The notes: generated from the sequence alone by a model not told the origin. Positions 1 through 11,510 are shown, numbered from the stretch's first letter. The stretch: DNA of 64,000 nt from Wyeomyia smithii (GCF_029784165.1 NC_073694.1:159953495-160017494), one strand, 5' to 3'. Numbers and translations are program-made.

Positions 1-2165
1 TTTTATATACAAACCGTTATATATGAGCGCTGTGTCGGTTCCACAGAACTGATCAACATTGGCCTCAATCGTTCGATGAAGTAGCACCGGAATCAAACTA
101 CGCTGCTGCCCCTTGAGGATGGCTAACTGCGGCAGGGTACCCATGGCTGAGGTATTTGTTAATTTCGATTATTCGATGCTGTGTCTTTCCGTAAGCCGCT
201 GACAACAAATCGTAGTTGATTTCTCGATTAATATCCTTGTTTGCAGTATGAGGTTACCTGGCGGAGAAATAAGGTATGAACAATAAATTAGGCTGGTGGC
301 AACAATTTCAGGTTCCTACTACTAGCGATCAATTGTGGGGGTATATTTGTTGTAGCTCGTAGAATAGAGGAGGGTCCAATGTAAGACGCGGCGTATTTAG
401 CACGTGGGGTGTAGTAACTATTAGAGTGACAGTATAAATATTCATGTTGATTTTTTAAGCTAAACCACATACAAAAGGTTTATGGTCAGGATCTTATTTA
501 TAGTCCGGTTTGAATATTCAGAAGCTCTTTTAATTCATACATTCATTGCTAACGATTCCTATTTAGAACAAAACTATTAGCATATGAAACCGAATAAATT
601 ACGGTCGACTATTTAAATGTTAATTTCGACCTACGTTGAATGCATTCTATTTTTCATAGTTCAATGAAACAAATACACATCAAAAGAAGCCTATTTCAAC
701 GTTAGTAGAAATTATCTCCTTGTATATCATGCGTACTGTTATTCTCTAAAAACAACTAAAAAAATTACTAGCCTAAACTGTTGCTGTTTCATCGTATCCA
801 GATTCTTTCGTGATCAACCTTTACCTTGAGAATATTATTTATAAAAGTTCCATTGTGATAATCACCACTTTATTTTGCGTTGGATAACAATGGTCGAGCA
901 AAGCGAAACAAATGTTGCCCTAAGCCTCAGAATAGTTGCTCTCAAAATATTATAGCTTTTTAACCATTCCTGTGAATTTTGGTGCCCCTAGTGAATGCAG
1001 AAGTGTGTCAAAGTGGGGTAGAGTATTTGCTTGCCGGGTTTGTTGCTATTACGTTGGCTTATGGGAAAACATTTCATTTTTTTCCAGTTTGTGGGAGAGA
1101 CTATGAACTATTCTGTCCTGTTCGTAGTCTTAATGCTATAGCTTTTTAACAGTCTACTTTTTAGAGCTCTCGCTTATTCAACACTATAGGTCATTCTTTT
1201 TAAAACTTGTTTCCCAAATTTCATGAAAAACTATGACATAGAAATCTATCACGTCTGTCATAGGGAACTATGCCATAATTATCGTTCACCGTGTGGCATG
1301 GCAGCACCTTTAGCGTCCGTGTAGTAGCAACTTAAGATGCATACGCTACCCATGTTTCACATGTAATAAAAAAAATGAAACATTTGATATTGGTTCACCA
1401 GGAAGATGACGATTTAAAAGTAAACCCGCACAATGTTGGCATATACAATGTAGGGGAGAAATAATATTTTGAAACTTTCCATTAATTTTTATCAGTTAAA
1501 AAATCTTTAAAGAATAAATTTGAGTGGTAATGTATGAGCCATAACAGTTTTTACCGGAATTTTTTATTGGACATTTTTCTATTTTTTCTGGAATATATAT
1601 AGACTTTAGGCCCGTTATCCACACATAATATTAAAATACAATGAATTAACGACAAAAATACAATCAATTAACATTCATGAAGTTGTCCTCTTAAATATAA
1701 ACTTAGTCTGTTTTTTAAAATTCTAAACCTTTCCATAACTTCACAATGGTTCTGTTAACCAATTAGCAATGACATTTAAATACCATCCCTAATGGTAACT
1801 CGGCAGGAAGCGTACATTAACAATTAAAATAAATACATTGGAACGTAATCAGGTTGCACCCGTTGCACCGCTCACGCACGGGAAGTAATAATTAGTTACT
1901 ATTGACATGCGCACGAGACAGCGTTATACAGCAAAAGTTGCGCTGGAAATATTTTATTCGATCAGATATTATTTCGACACCAAACCTGCGCAATCAGAAT
2001 ACTGAATTTGAAATCAGGTAAAAGTTACGAAACAACTTGCAGGAGATTTGATGGAAACTATTTTTTTATTCTCTATTTATCGTTTTGCAATTTAAGTATG
2101 GTAGGTGAAGGTTAAAAAAGAAAGGTGAAGGTTGAAAGTCACTGCCGTCATCACATGTTACATAG
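1..2165. other. AT-rich non-coding stretch
   Basis: No ORF of convincing composition, no RNA gene and no terminal-repeat element could be recognised here. Short open frames such as the one at 288-470 on the minus strand have low-complexity, chance-like translations. It could be intron or intergenic DNA, or repeats too old to recognise by eye. Confidence 0.5.
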
Positions 2166-2217
2166 TTACATTTTGCGATTTACGCTTTCAGATGCCGCAG
2201 AAAGGAAAAGTGTTGCT

Positions 2218-2455
2218 TGCAGAGATGCCAGATATTTTTGAAAAAAGTCTGCAACTGCTCGAAAACCGGAAAAATCTGCTTGAAATCTGAAAAAAAAATC
2301 TATCCGTGATTCGCAAAAATTTCGCTCGCGCAGGCAAAATATCTGCACTCATTTTGAGACAATCTGCGCAAATATAAGGAGACTCTGACAAAAATCTGCA
2401 GAAACTTTTGAAAATCTACAAATATCTGCGAATCAATAAAAATCTGCAAAAAGCA
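2218..2455. repeat. aaatctgc-rich interspersed repeat
   Basis: The motif 'aaatctgc' and close variants recur many times over about 240 bp. The patch begins near 'gatgccagat', and a similar 'gggatgccaga' string occurs again at about 2535. Dense subterminal copies of a short motif are typical of non-autonomous hAT-like elements, and the other hAT MITEs in this window show the same design. No clean TSD was found, so the boundaries and the class are inferred. Confidence 0.4.
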
Positions 2456-2492
2456 AAGCCTTGGTGCTACATTCTGATTCGGAACTTGAGTG
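2453..2492 (-). repeat. SINE 3'-tail fragment
   Basis: The string 'agcaaagccttggtgctac' followed by 'cggaacttga' matches the start of the SINE at 38389-38594, as written on the plus strand, with few differences. Only the 3' tail is present; the tRNA-like head is missing. It is either a 5'-truncated copy or a tail shared with a partner LINE. Confidence 0.6.
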
Positions 2493-2530
2493 AACAAAAA
2501 AAACTGTTCCTGAATTTCTGACATCAACGA

Positions 2531-3876
2531 ACAAGGGATGCCAGACTTACGATTTTATTTGCTTCTTTCAAAGTTGTCAGTTCCTACACCTCTGAAAGTT
2601 AACACTCCACCGTTTTCAAATTTTTTTCGTGAGTTTCGAATAATAGAAATTTTTTATTGAATCAAATGCTATTTTTTCTCATTTTCTTTGGTTAATCGCT
2701 TAACTTTGCCACATTACTAAATTATTATTTTAAAAAACCGTGGCACCTACAGAACCAGAAAACGTGCTGTTCGCATCTCGTAACGTCTGCCATGGACGTT
2801 TCCTACCTGCATTTACGTGCCCCACAAACAAAACGCTAGCTCAGAAGCTGCGCATTTGTTCGTTTGTCTCATATAGTTAACAGAATAATTGCCAGAGTGG
2901 GCAATTTTCCAATTGCTAATGATATGTAATTTCCCATAAAATTCACATCCAAAGTGTGCATAGACTTTTTCACTGTCAGCACGCTGTTACAGGTTGGAGA
3001 ATCGGGCCTTATTTCTACTGCAATCTAAATCAATTAGTTTGTTCTATGATCATCTTCTTAGGACAGTTTCTCAAGTTATATCTCACGGTAATCTGTGGAA
3101 ATAGTTATATTTGAGATTACTTAATTAGCTCCTGATTAGTTTAGAAGTACCTAACTATTGATTTATATTCAAAGACTTGAACAGCTGTGATTTCCAGTAA
3201 ACGCTAGATGAAAAAATAATCAAGTAATAAATTAGTACGGAGGATTCGTAGCTGGTTTAAATGGTAATTTTAAGTATGCCTATAGACTAACCCGTACCGC
3301 CAACTTTCGTAAGTAATCTAATCAAGTCATTTGTTTCGGCATCTGAATGATTGATTTGCCATTGAGTCACTTTTATAGACGCGCTTAGATCTAGTGAAAG
3401 GGACTACCATTTCTTTGCGGTGGGAAGCAAATCTTCGCCCAGTTTGTTTACGTTTGCGAGTACACTCTTTTGCTAGTGCAGTCTATAAGGAATAATAAAT
3501 GTAATCAATGTTGGATTTTTTACGTCGCTGTTACTCGCCAATAAAAATTAGCATACCCGTCTGTTTTTATACCATCGATATCACCTAGGTACAAATAGTA
3601 ATCACTCAGATTTGTTTCAAGCAACTTGTAGAGTTTGATATATATCTATCTATTTGCAATTGAACACCGATAATTAAAAACTTCAGTTGTGTAAATAACG
3701 TAGGAAGATCTGCTGCCAAATGTTTAAGACACCTAATCGCAGCTTATATTTTTTACCTGAGAAGAAAAAGAGGAAAATGTAATGTTTCAATTTTAATATT
3801 ACACGCAATACAATAGAGCAGAATCATTTCAAAGCGCCTGGAAATACGCGAAAATTTAATCGACCATTTTTGATTT
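2531..3876. other. gene-less AT-rich stretch
   Basis: No supported gene or complete element was seen. The last few bases before 3877 may belong to the flanking TIR element, whose outer end is not sharply defined. Confidence 0.4.
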
Positions 3877-4557
3877 GAATGAAACTTTGCACACGTATTT
3901 GGCTTAAGAAACTGAGCATTTTTCACAGGTGCAGAGATTTTTTACACCCATGAGTTACATTCTAAAAGGGCGTATGCCTTTTGGCATAGGTTTTATTCGG
4001 AGCATTGTAGCCCAGAAACCGTTGGTTGTATAGAAAAACTGCCTGAGAATGAGTTGTAGGGAATTAAAAATGCACCATAAAAAAATATACACTGTACAAA
4101 AAAAATTGTTTTTTGACCAAAAAAATTAATAAATAAACATTAAATTTCAATTTAAAAAAAAAAAGAGTTGAATTTTTTTCTTATTTTTTTTTTTAAGAAA
4201 CTTGACTTTAATACGCAACTTAAAAAAAAATCCAGGATGGAGAAATGAAAAATAGTTTTTTTATGGTAGATTAATTTTTTTATGAAAATACTAATTTAAA
4301 CATTTTTCAAAATATTTGTATTCTGATGATTTTCAAAGATGCAGAGAGTCATTTTAAATCAAAAAGCTCTTGGTAGTTAACATTATAAAGGCATTGGTTT
4401 TCGAGTTATTTTAAATTTAAGTTCGAAAAATTATAATTATTTTGGAAAATACACGGTTTTCTTAATTTGTCCATGGTTCTCCAGCAAAAACCATACGTTC
4501 ATTGGAATGCTTGATCAAAAATATACAATTCATTCTTTGACAACAAAACGATTGGGC
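3877..4557 (+). repeat. left terminal inverted repeat
   Basis: About 681 bp, inverted against 6060-6734. It is AT-rich with long A and T runs near its middle. Its inner edge is about 28 bp outside the TSD of the nested hAT MITE. Confidence 0.8.
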
Positions 4558-4593
4558 TAACGGTTCTCAAGAAAAGAGTTAAAGGTTTTAAGT

Positions 4594-4911
4594 CAGCGGT
4601 TCTCAACCTGGGGTACGCGTACCCCTGGGGGTACTCGAAAGCCTGCAGGGGGTACGCGAAAGAAAAATCAGTAATGGCGGATAATGTAATTTTTCATTAT
4701 AATTCTTTACTTTCTATTCAATGTTGCTCCTAAAACATGACTGTAGCAATCAAACAAACGAAGTTGAATTTAAAACCTGATCTAGACCTCCACAACATGA
4801 TCTACCACTACCACTCTCCCACTCTGCGAGAACATTCCAAGCCAGGGGGTACAATTGATATGAAAAATATCGCCAAGGGGTACGCGGACAGAGAAAGGTT
4901 GAGAACCGCTG
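4594..4911. mobile_element. hAT-type MITE, 318 bp
   Basis: It has 16-bp TIRs (CAGCGGTTCTCAACCT at the left, its inverse at the right) and is flanked by a perfect 8-bp TSD, ttttaagt, at 4586-4593 and 4912-4919. The CAG...CTG ends and the 8-bp TSD are the hAT signature. 'ggggtac' repeats lie just inside the ends. It carries no transposase and is inserted inside the larger 3877-6734 element, so it is the younger of the two. The small ORF at 4737-5012 runs across its right end and is not a gene. Confidence 0.92.
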
Positions 4912-5193
4912 TTTTAAGTGATATAAATATATATAAGAATCAAATATTTATTTTCGAGTTTTATTATCTTAAGAACATATTTTTTCATGACATAGATACT
5001 TTACAGAACTAGTTTCACCTTATATTTCATATACATCATAAGTAAATGATTCGTCATCTTGTGAAAACAGCTTCGTTTGTATCTTATTTTCTGAAATCGA
5101 AACAAAAGAGTAATACTTTTGTGTGGCAGCTATTATTATAGATTTTTTGAAAATATTGCTCCATTCTGTTACTCCTTTTTCATATTCTTCATA

Positions 5194-5879
5194 TTATATC
5201 CAACTAAATGACATTTTTGATGTATTTTTATTACTTTTCTGATTAGACCAATCATACAATTCTTTTGCGCTTGTAATGGGATGTTCATGTTCTTTAGCTA
5301 AACTTGCATTTCCTGCCATTCGTTTTAATATGCCACCAATTGCATCGCATGGGCCTTTACCATGAGAAGTCGCAAAAAAATGCCACTCTGCATCGACGTT
5401 ATATTTTGTTTCGAACTTGCAAAGACTTGCAAAGTTTTTTCTATTTTTATATTGTGAGGCAGCTCCATCAGACATTAATATCGCTTTATTCAACTCTATT
5501 GTTGTTTTCAAAAAACTCATTATTTGGCAATGAACACCTGAACCGCAACAGTATCATGATGGAGTACTTCCGATATTATGATGAAGCTGGTATTCTTAAG
5601 TGTTCCAGATTCTGAATAGTAAACAACGAAGGGATGAATGGTGGCTTGACTATCATTCAAATAACTAAACGAATCACAAATTGATAAAGACGTATTAAAA
5701 TGAGCTTGACTGTTCAATGTTTTTAATTTTGCAATAACGTTTTCGTTTAATTTGCGTAAGCTTGATGAGCACCGATGACCAGGAAAGGGTTTACAGCATT
5801 TGAGCTTGGTGTATTCCATTTTCACTTTATTCATCTTCACAAAATGAAAACTGTTACTAACACATCTGGAGTAGTGCAA
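5194..5879 (-). pseudogene. broken transposase-like gene of TIR element
   Basis: Two minus-strand frames meet at 5520 in a TAATG overlap: a 119-codon frame (5879-5520) and a 108-codon frame (5520-5194). Both look like parts of one protein split by a single-base shift. The second frame carries SDGAASQYKN, AEWHFFATSHGKGPCD and IGGILKR (residues about 17-67), a pattern I recall as conserved in proteins of many arthropod and cnidarian genomes. Its aspartates and histidine suggest an RNase-H-fold DDE-like core, but this is inference. The first frame includes HHDTVAVQVF just before the break. The position between long TIRs supports a transposase role. The gene is dead and probably N-terminally incomplete. 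Confidence 0.65.
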
Positions 5880-6059
5880 TCGTATTTATATACGAAAACA
5901 GATATTATAAGTAACCCAGTAGTTATCTGTTGCGTACTTTACAAACAGTTATTATTAGTAATCAAGTAGGTAGTGTTGCACGACAAACATATTTTTATAT
6001 AAAACATTCGGCAAGGGGGAACGTGTAGGTAGGCTAAGTTTTAGCGCTTGAGTTATTTA

Positions 6060-6734
6060 TCCAATCGTTTTGTTGTCAAAGAATGAATTGTATATTTTTG
6101 ATCAAGCATTCCAATAAACGTAAGGTTTTTGCTGGAGAACCATGGACAAATTAAGAAAAACGTGTATTTTCCGAAATATAATTAATTAATCGAGCTTAAA
6201 TTTAAAATAACTCGAAAACCAATGCCTTTAGAATGTTTACTACCAAGAGCTTTTTAATTTAAAATGACTCTCTGCATCTATTAAAATCATCAAAATACAA
6301 ATATTTTGAAAAATGTTTGAATTAGAATTTTTATAAAAAAATTAATCTGTCATAAAAAAATTATTTTTCATTTCTCCATCCTGGATTTTTTTTTTAAAGT
6401 TGCGTATTAACGTCAAGTTTCTTTAAAAAAAATGAAAAAAAAAATTCAACTCTTTTTTTTAAATTGAAATTTAATGTTAATTTTTAATTTTTTTTGGTCA
6501 AAAATATTTTTTTTGTACAGTGTATATTTTTTATGGTGCATTTTTAATTCCCTACAACTCATTCTCAGACAGTTTTTCTATACAACCAACGGTTTCTGGG
6601 CTACAATGCTTCGAATAAAACCTATGCCAAAAGGCATACGCCCTTTGAGAATGTAACTCATGGGTGTAAAAAATCGCTCCATCTGTGGAAAATGCTCAGT
6701 TTGCTGAGCCAAATACGTGTGCAAAGTTTCATTC
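6060..6734 (-). repeat. right terminal inverted repeat
   Basis: About 675 bp, inverted against 3877-4557. The two arms could fold into a long RNA hairpin if the whole region were transcribed. Confidence 0.8.
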
Positions 6735-7676
6735 ATTCGTAACTTGCCTTTGAAAAGGTATGGGATAAACTATGAGGAAGGGTAGTGGTGGCGCTGATGT
6801 GCTTTTACCCTTTGAATTCTGTTGACAGTTGTTGCACGCTGTGCTGCCAAAACAGCAGAAATGCTGAAGATTTATCTTTTGCGAAATATGTCCAGTGGGT
6901 GTCGCACAAGTTAGTAGGAAACACAATTTTCTTAGAATCTTGTACGGAGTGGTACGTCTGTTTGTTTGTGCAGTCACTTTATCAAAAGTAAACATTGCAA
7001 ACAGTGTGACACAGTTGCCTTTTCGTTGTCTGGAAGCTTTCGTGATCAAGCTTTGATTATTTTGTTTCACCCATGACCAGGCCCATATTCGAGGGTTAGG
7101 GATGGGGGGAAGGGCGGTAATGGGGGCGAATGCTCAAGGGGCCCCTTATGTACTGGTTATTACCACCTATCCGCATGCCCTCCCAGATTAGAACACGAAA
7201 TGAAGACCTCTTTCTTTGCTCGTCACCTTTCAGTTCGCCGACATTTCGGGAAGACATGGTAAACTTTTTCGCGAAGCGTGATTTTGCATTTTTTAATATT
7301 ATTACGCCTATGTTGTAAGTAAGCATGGAAAGTTTTATTCACTAGCAATATTTCATGCGAATGTGTTCTTTGATTCATCAGGTATCGTTCAATTATTTTC
7401 ACTCAAGTTTTCCATAAAAACACTGCTACTTGTTTTTCGCTTCTAAGCGTTCCAAATACAAAAGAAGAAGACTGAATTATTCAAACACAGTAATATTGTT
7501 TGTATCCAAGTTCACTTGTATCACGAGAACCTTTGAAAGATTATCGTCAGTGATACAAAACTATGAATCCTAATGAACGTTAAATTACGTTCAACTGTTT
7601 GCTTACCGGAGCAAGTAGGTGTCATCAATGCTTACGGAAATTGTAGCATGGTGCATTAGCATCATCTCTCAGATGA
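6735..7676. other. gene-less stretch
   Basis: ORFs at 6729-7070 (minus) and 7130-7318 (plus) have no recognisable family. 'aaggggcccctta' near 7138 resembles the interior of the hAT MITE at 51334-51489 and may be a fragment of a related element. Nothing else is supported. Confidence 0.35.
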
Positions 7677-7842
7677 TCTCGAGGTACGATGCTGGCCTAA
7701 CAAGCCAGTCGTCGTAGGCTCGAGTCTCGGCTCGGGAGAGACTGTTAGTGTCAGTAGGAGCGTAGCGCTAGCCCCGCAATTGTCCTGTACACTAAACAGT
7801 TGGCTGCGAAGTCTGCGTATAACAAACAGAAGGTCAAATTCC
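7677..7842 (+). mobile_element. tRNA-derived SINE, 3'-truncated
   Basis: It begins 'tctcgaggtacgatgctgg' with an RNA polymerase III box-B-like site (ggctcgagtct, 7717-7727). It shares more than 150 bp with the minus-strand SINE at 38389-38594, including 'gagactgttagtgtca' and 'gctagccccgcaattgtcc'. The shared sequence stops at 'ggtcaaattcc', so the usual 3' tail is missing. It resembles Feilai-type SINEs of Aedes; the family name is from memory. Confidence 0.8.
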
Positions 7843-8214
7843 ATATATTATTTGATTTGATATTTGATATCACCAAGAATCACTGAATAGTATCACGGTG
7901 TAAGCACGACCTGGAGTAGCCAAAATCCGCCTACAAGTAACCAACATTTGAAAGAATCGTTGCGATCGCTGGAGTGCAATCGTTTACGGATCTTTCTTGG
8001 AGCACTCGCTATATGTTGCTCGCCTACTATGAAGCAGTCAATACTGAAGCAAAATCATCAAAGAAAGCCACCATATATTTCTTTGATCTACGTTGTTTCT
8101 TGCATGCGTGAGAATGTGTAATTTTTAATAGCGATGTTTTGCTGGGATTGAAAGCTCATGAATAGCACGTTCAAAAAAGATACCCGAATGATTGTGATGC
8201 GATACGATTTTTTC

Positions 8215-8262
8215 TATCCTTGGTTGTAAAGAAAGAGGGCCCCCTAGCACCCAAATCCGGCC
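8215..8262 (-). repeat. possible hAT-like fragment
   Basis: 'agggccccc' followed by 'caaatccggcc' resembles the right half of the hAT MITE at 51334-51489. No matching left TIR or TSD was found. The overlapping ORFs on both strands (8125-8405) are considered chance. Confidence 0.3.
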
Positions 8263-8576
8263 GTGCCTTGCTGAGGTACGATAAAAGTTCATCGCATCGC
8301 AATGTTTTACGAAAAAAAAATCCATGTTTTAGAGTGCCCCGTTTAGCCTCGGTACCTGGCTTCATGAGACGGCGTACACTTTACAGTCGGAAATCCTCAT
8401 CTTAACCCGCAACCGAAAAGGCACTTTTACATATTCGTACTGTCCAGTCACAGTATACGGAACGAAATCCGGAGTCCTGTTTGCATGACGGAACCCACTC
8501 CTCAAGTTCAAAACAAAGAAATAATTCTTTCTCTCAACTTACTCCAAACAGCGCTTAATAAGCGGAATAGGATAAC

Positions 8577-8883
8577 CACAGACTAACAGACGTAACACTG
8601 GAACTCAGCTCCATCGCCACAAAAAACGATCATTTCAAATTTCCAATCGAATAACAGTCATCACGCGATAACGCCGCCTGGGGCGCTGTCAATGAAGTAC
8701 CCATACATATTTTGTGGTTCCCCGTTTGACACATGCAGTAACGCTGGCGCTGATGTCGAAATTCATGACGCAGCGCGAACACGACAGCAGATGGTGCTAG
8801 TGTTACTAACGTAAAGTACTGGAATCATCCGTACGATGATTTTATTGAAAATTTGTTCGAAGTATCATGTCTGTTAGTCTGTG
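8577..8883. mobile_element. MITE with 7-bp TSD, copy 1 (307 bp)
   Basis: The TIRs read CACAGACTAACAGAC at the left and the inverse GTCTGTTAGTCTGTG at the right. A perfect 7-bp TSD, ggataac, lies at 8570-8576 and 8884-8890. The interior has no ORF. A second copy with its own, different 7-bp TSD lies at 17637-17877, which fixes both the ends and the TSD length. MITE groups with 7-bp TSDs are known in Aedes; the superfamily is not evident. Confidence 0.92.
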
Positions 8884-8903
8884 GGATAACTATTGCACAC
8901 TTC

Positions 8904-9021
8904 AAGTTTAGAAAAGCGGGCAATGTATGTAGTTTCGCGGGGATGCGAAGATGAACGGGAATAGAAGGTGTGACTAGACTTAGAAAAAATTTCCCTCGTC
9001 CAGACGGGCTTTACTAAACTT
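8904..9021. mobile_element. palindromic tRNA-like element, deleted copy
   Basis: It starts 'aagtttagaaaagcgggcaa' and ends 'ctttactaaactt', with the shared core 'gaacgggaatagaaggtg'. It is homologous to 62191-62350 but lacks about 50 bp, including the box B and most of the right inverted repeat. The loss joins 'ccagac' directly to 'ggctttact'. It lies only 13 bp from the TSD of the MITE at 8577-8883. Confidence 0.7.
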
Positions 9022-9053
9022 AAAATGTAAGCCAATTATGACAAAAAATAAAA

Positions 9054-9497
9054 TTAGTTCGTAAAGTAAATATTGCACACTGTTATTCTGTTCAAAGCCC
9101 GAGAATGAACACACGGAAATGAATACGGGGAATCGCTCGGGCGAAGATTGCCCGCGGACAGTAGCTCTTCAATTATGTTATTCACTTCAATTCTATCGAA
9201 ATATGATAATCGTCTCGAACCAAAACTTATTGGCGCATCGTAAGTCAGCCTTAACCTCATTTCATAAGAATGTTTCCCCATAGGAATTGGTGAAGTTTCT
9301 ACGCAATTCTCATTGATTACTTTGAGCCGCTCATGTAAATGGACTTCTCCTAGCCTTGTATCAATAGGAAATTCCACTATAATGTCGATTGCATAAATTT
9401 CTGGAGAGGCAGTTCCGGCAGAACCACTATCAGTATGTGAGTTATTTGTGTAGAGAAGACAATTTTCCAGAGCTCGATATTCTGCTCCTGCAGTCAC
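9054..9497 (-). pseudogene. Ty3/gypsy pol fragment (before/at RT start)
   Basis: A 147-codon minus-strand frame. Residues about 85-130 read RRLSYFDRIEVNNIIEELL followed by GNLRPSDSPYSFP. This is the linker into Ty3/gypsy reverse transcriptase, where 'll..GiI.pS.SPYaSP' precedes the RT palm. The next expected motifs (KKDG, CVDYR) are missing, and the frame passes straight to LNRITV, so about 20-30 residues appear deleted. No LTRs, RNase H or integrase were found next to it. It is an isolated remnant, different from the pol pieces at 21090-32275. Confidence 0.7.
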
Positions 9498-10181
9498 TTC
9501 GGCCGTTTTTAACGGTTGGCCATCTCGTATCTCACTTCTGACGATGTAAAATCAAAAGGCTTTCGTTCGGCAAGTTTAGTCGAACTCTCGAAAACTGTTT
9601 GTTTTAAACGCGACCAGTTATTCGCACAAAAGTGACACTACCTTGTCAATTTTTGTTCCTTTCAAGAAATTTTTGGCGCGGAAAATCATCGCTTATAGCT
9701 TGACAGTTCGGAAGTGTTGCTATCGGAATGCGAAGAACGGAAGAAACGGAATTTCGCCCTCTTAAGGAGATATAGTCAAAATAATATACACTCTACTAAT
9801 CAACTACCAAAAGGAAGAATAATACTACAAATGAGATGTTATAGCGTTAAGCGGCTATTACACGAAGCAAATATTTGTTATTTTTGATACCGGATTTATT
9901 TGCGCAAATTTTTTCTACGAGAAAATATATTCGTTATGGTATTACACTACAGCAAATATTTACCTCAAAACCTGTTTGCTTGAATGCTAGCAAAGTCTCT
10001 TTGTTCATTTTATGGTAAATTTGTTTGCTATGCTATTAGACGATGCGAAAAATATGAAGCAAATCTAGTTTTCATTCGCAGCACAATAATTCAAATGTCA
10101 ATCTAAAACATTGTTTCTGTGTTTTAGTGGTTTTGGTTCAATATCGGTAGTGTTCGACACAATATATTTTGTTTTAAGTGA

Positions 10182-10873
10182 GAATGGCTGGTTTCGAAGA
10201 AGAAGATTCGCTGTTGGTTTGCTTTAAAAATGGTGAGAATCGGAAACGTCGTCGGATGCGCAGTGTGTGGGTGCGTATATCCATTAATCTATTTCTGCCG
10301 GTGAAACGCTAGCTCTCACATTGCGCTTTGATGCAACAGGTGATAGTTTCATGTCGTTACAATATCTCTTTCGTATCCCACAATCAACAATAATTCCCGA
10401 AGTTTGTGATGCAATAGACAAAGCTTTGAAGCCTGATTTTTTAAGGTAAAATTCTCTCAAACATCTTTTAGCTCAACAATTAACGATGTTATTTATGTCA
10501 TAGTTTCCATAAACTGAAGAAAATTAGCTGAAAATTACAACAATAGATGGAATTTTTCTCATTGCATCGGCCTATAGACGGAAATCACATCGTGATGAAA
10601 GCCCCAGCACATTAGGGAAGTGTTTATTATAATTATAAAGGTTAGAAATCATTCCAATACTTTATGAAAATCACAATATTGCCTGCTGCGCTCTCCACAA
10701 CTAAGTACCTTATGATGCGAAGCAGAATTTATTTTAATCCTACGATGGTCGATCGTTACGACGAGCAAAGAAGTGTCATTGATGGTGATTGGCGTAGAGT
10801 TATCAATACGATGAATAGCTATTACCCACTCGAAGTAGGTCGCAAGGAAAAACATGACTTGTATTTTTTTTAA
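10182..10873 (+). pseudogene. Harbinger transposase remnant
   Basis: Three pieces on the plus strand match Harbinger nuclease in order. At about 10335-10445 the frame reads SFMSLQYLFRIPQSTI, the usual helix before the catalytic core. At 10573-10640 it reads IDGNHIVMKAPAH, an in-frame stop, then GSVYYNYK; this is the first-Asp block (DGKH...P...YYNYKG). At about 10760-10873 it reads QRSVIDGDWRR...MNSYYPLEVGRK, similar to the C-terminal region. The second Asp and Glu blocks (LGD, RARxxxENxFG) are missing, so a central segment is deleted. It is not functional. Confidence 0.75.
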
Positions 10874-11130
10874 TATGTGTATTATTAATAATTTGTATTT
10901 AAAATACAAAAACGACAATAAAACTACCATTAATCTTCAAGTTGAACCGATATCAAACAAAATTTTGTCATTGGTGGAATGGTTTCCGGATTCAATGCAG
11001 TCAAATCAACAGCAGCAGTGAATTCAAAATTACAAAATAAACACACGAAAGTTTTCACGTTGCTATCACGGACACAAACCATAGACAATCCCGTAAATTA
11101 CAGTCTCAAAAATTATTAATTAGTTTTTTT

Positions 11131-11319
11131 TTACATATCAACACTATTTATCGTTTTGAGTGAACAAAATTTATCGTATTTAGTGAATAATTTTTCAAGC
11201 ATATCATAAAATATCGCACTGGCTAGTCTGCTACGTGAAAAATTTGATTTGACACATTGATACTCATTTGCTGTAGTTTGCTCATACCCAATTTCTGTAT
11301 GACCAAAGAAAAAATTCAA
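11131..11319 (-). pseudogene. possible second Harbinger ORF remnant
   Basis: Autonomous Harbinger elements carry a second gene with a Myb/SANT- or MADF-like DNA-binding protein. The minus-strand frame here lies inside the element and ends in a helical, BESS-like segment (YDMLEKLFTKYDKFCSLKT). The match is weak and rests mostly on position. Confidence 0.25.
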
Positions 11320-11510
11320 CCAAATATTCGCTCAGTCGTGAATTTACTAGCAAAGAAAGACATTAGACGAAGCAAACTTTTGCCAATATTTTATTTAGCA
11401 AATACAACAGCAAATTATTTTTCGCAAATAATATTTTGGTATCACACGGACAAACAAATAATAACTGTCATTTTATGCAAATATTTGCTTCGTGTAATAG
11501 CCCCGCTTTA

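Larger units (their letters stand above)
3877..6734 (-). mobile_element. DNA transposon with ~680-bp TIRs, decayed
   Basis: The left arm (3877-4557) and right arm (6060-6734) are inverted copies of each other, with only scattered substitutions and small indels. Both start with GAATGAAACTTTGCACACG at the outer ends and stop at 'caaaacgattgg' inside. Between them lies a broken gene on the minus strand (5194-5879) with transposase-like features, and a hAT MITE sits at 4594-4911. No convincing TSD was found directly outside the arms, so the true ends may lie a few bases further out. The superfamily is not assigned. Confidence 0.8.
9850..11507 (+). mobile_element. PIF/Harbinger element, decayed
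   Basis: It is flanked by a 3-bp TSD, tta (9847-9849 and 11508-11510). TIRs read agcggctattacacgaagc at the left and 'gcttcgtgtaatagccccgct' minus a few mismatches at the right, followed by 'aaatatttg' in inverse. The 3-bp TTA target and the transposase motifs inside both indicate PIF/Harbinger. The subterminal zones repeat 'gcaaatatttg'-like strings. The length of 1,658 bp is short for an autonomous copy, and the coding parts are broken. Confidence 0.88.

Noticed and set aside
288..470. 60-codon minus-strand ORF
   Set aside because: Length expected by chance in AT-rich DNA, no motif, no splice or promoter support.
4737..5012. 91-codon ORF with MTVAIKQTKL start
   Set aside because: It runs across the right TIR and TSD of the hAT MITE, so it is a by-product of the insertion.
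5304..5615. Plus-strand ORF over the transposase-like gene
   Set aside because: Antisense shadow of the minus-strand gene with the conserved motifs.
7700..7730. tRNA gene
   Set aside because: The tRNA-like head belongs to a SINE: shared tail with other copies, no full cloverleaf.
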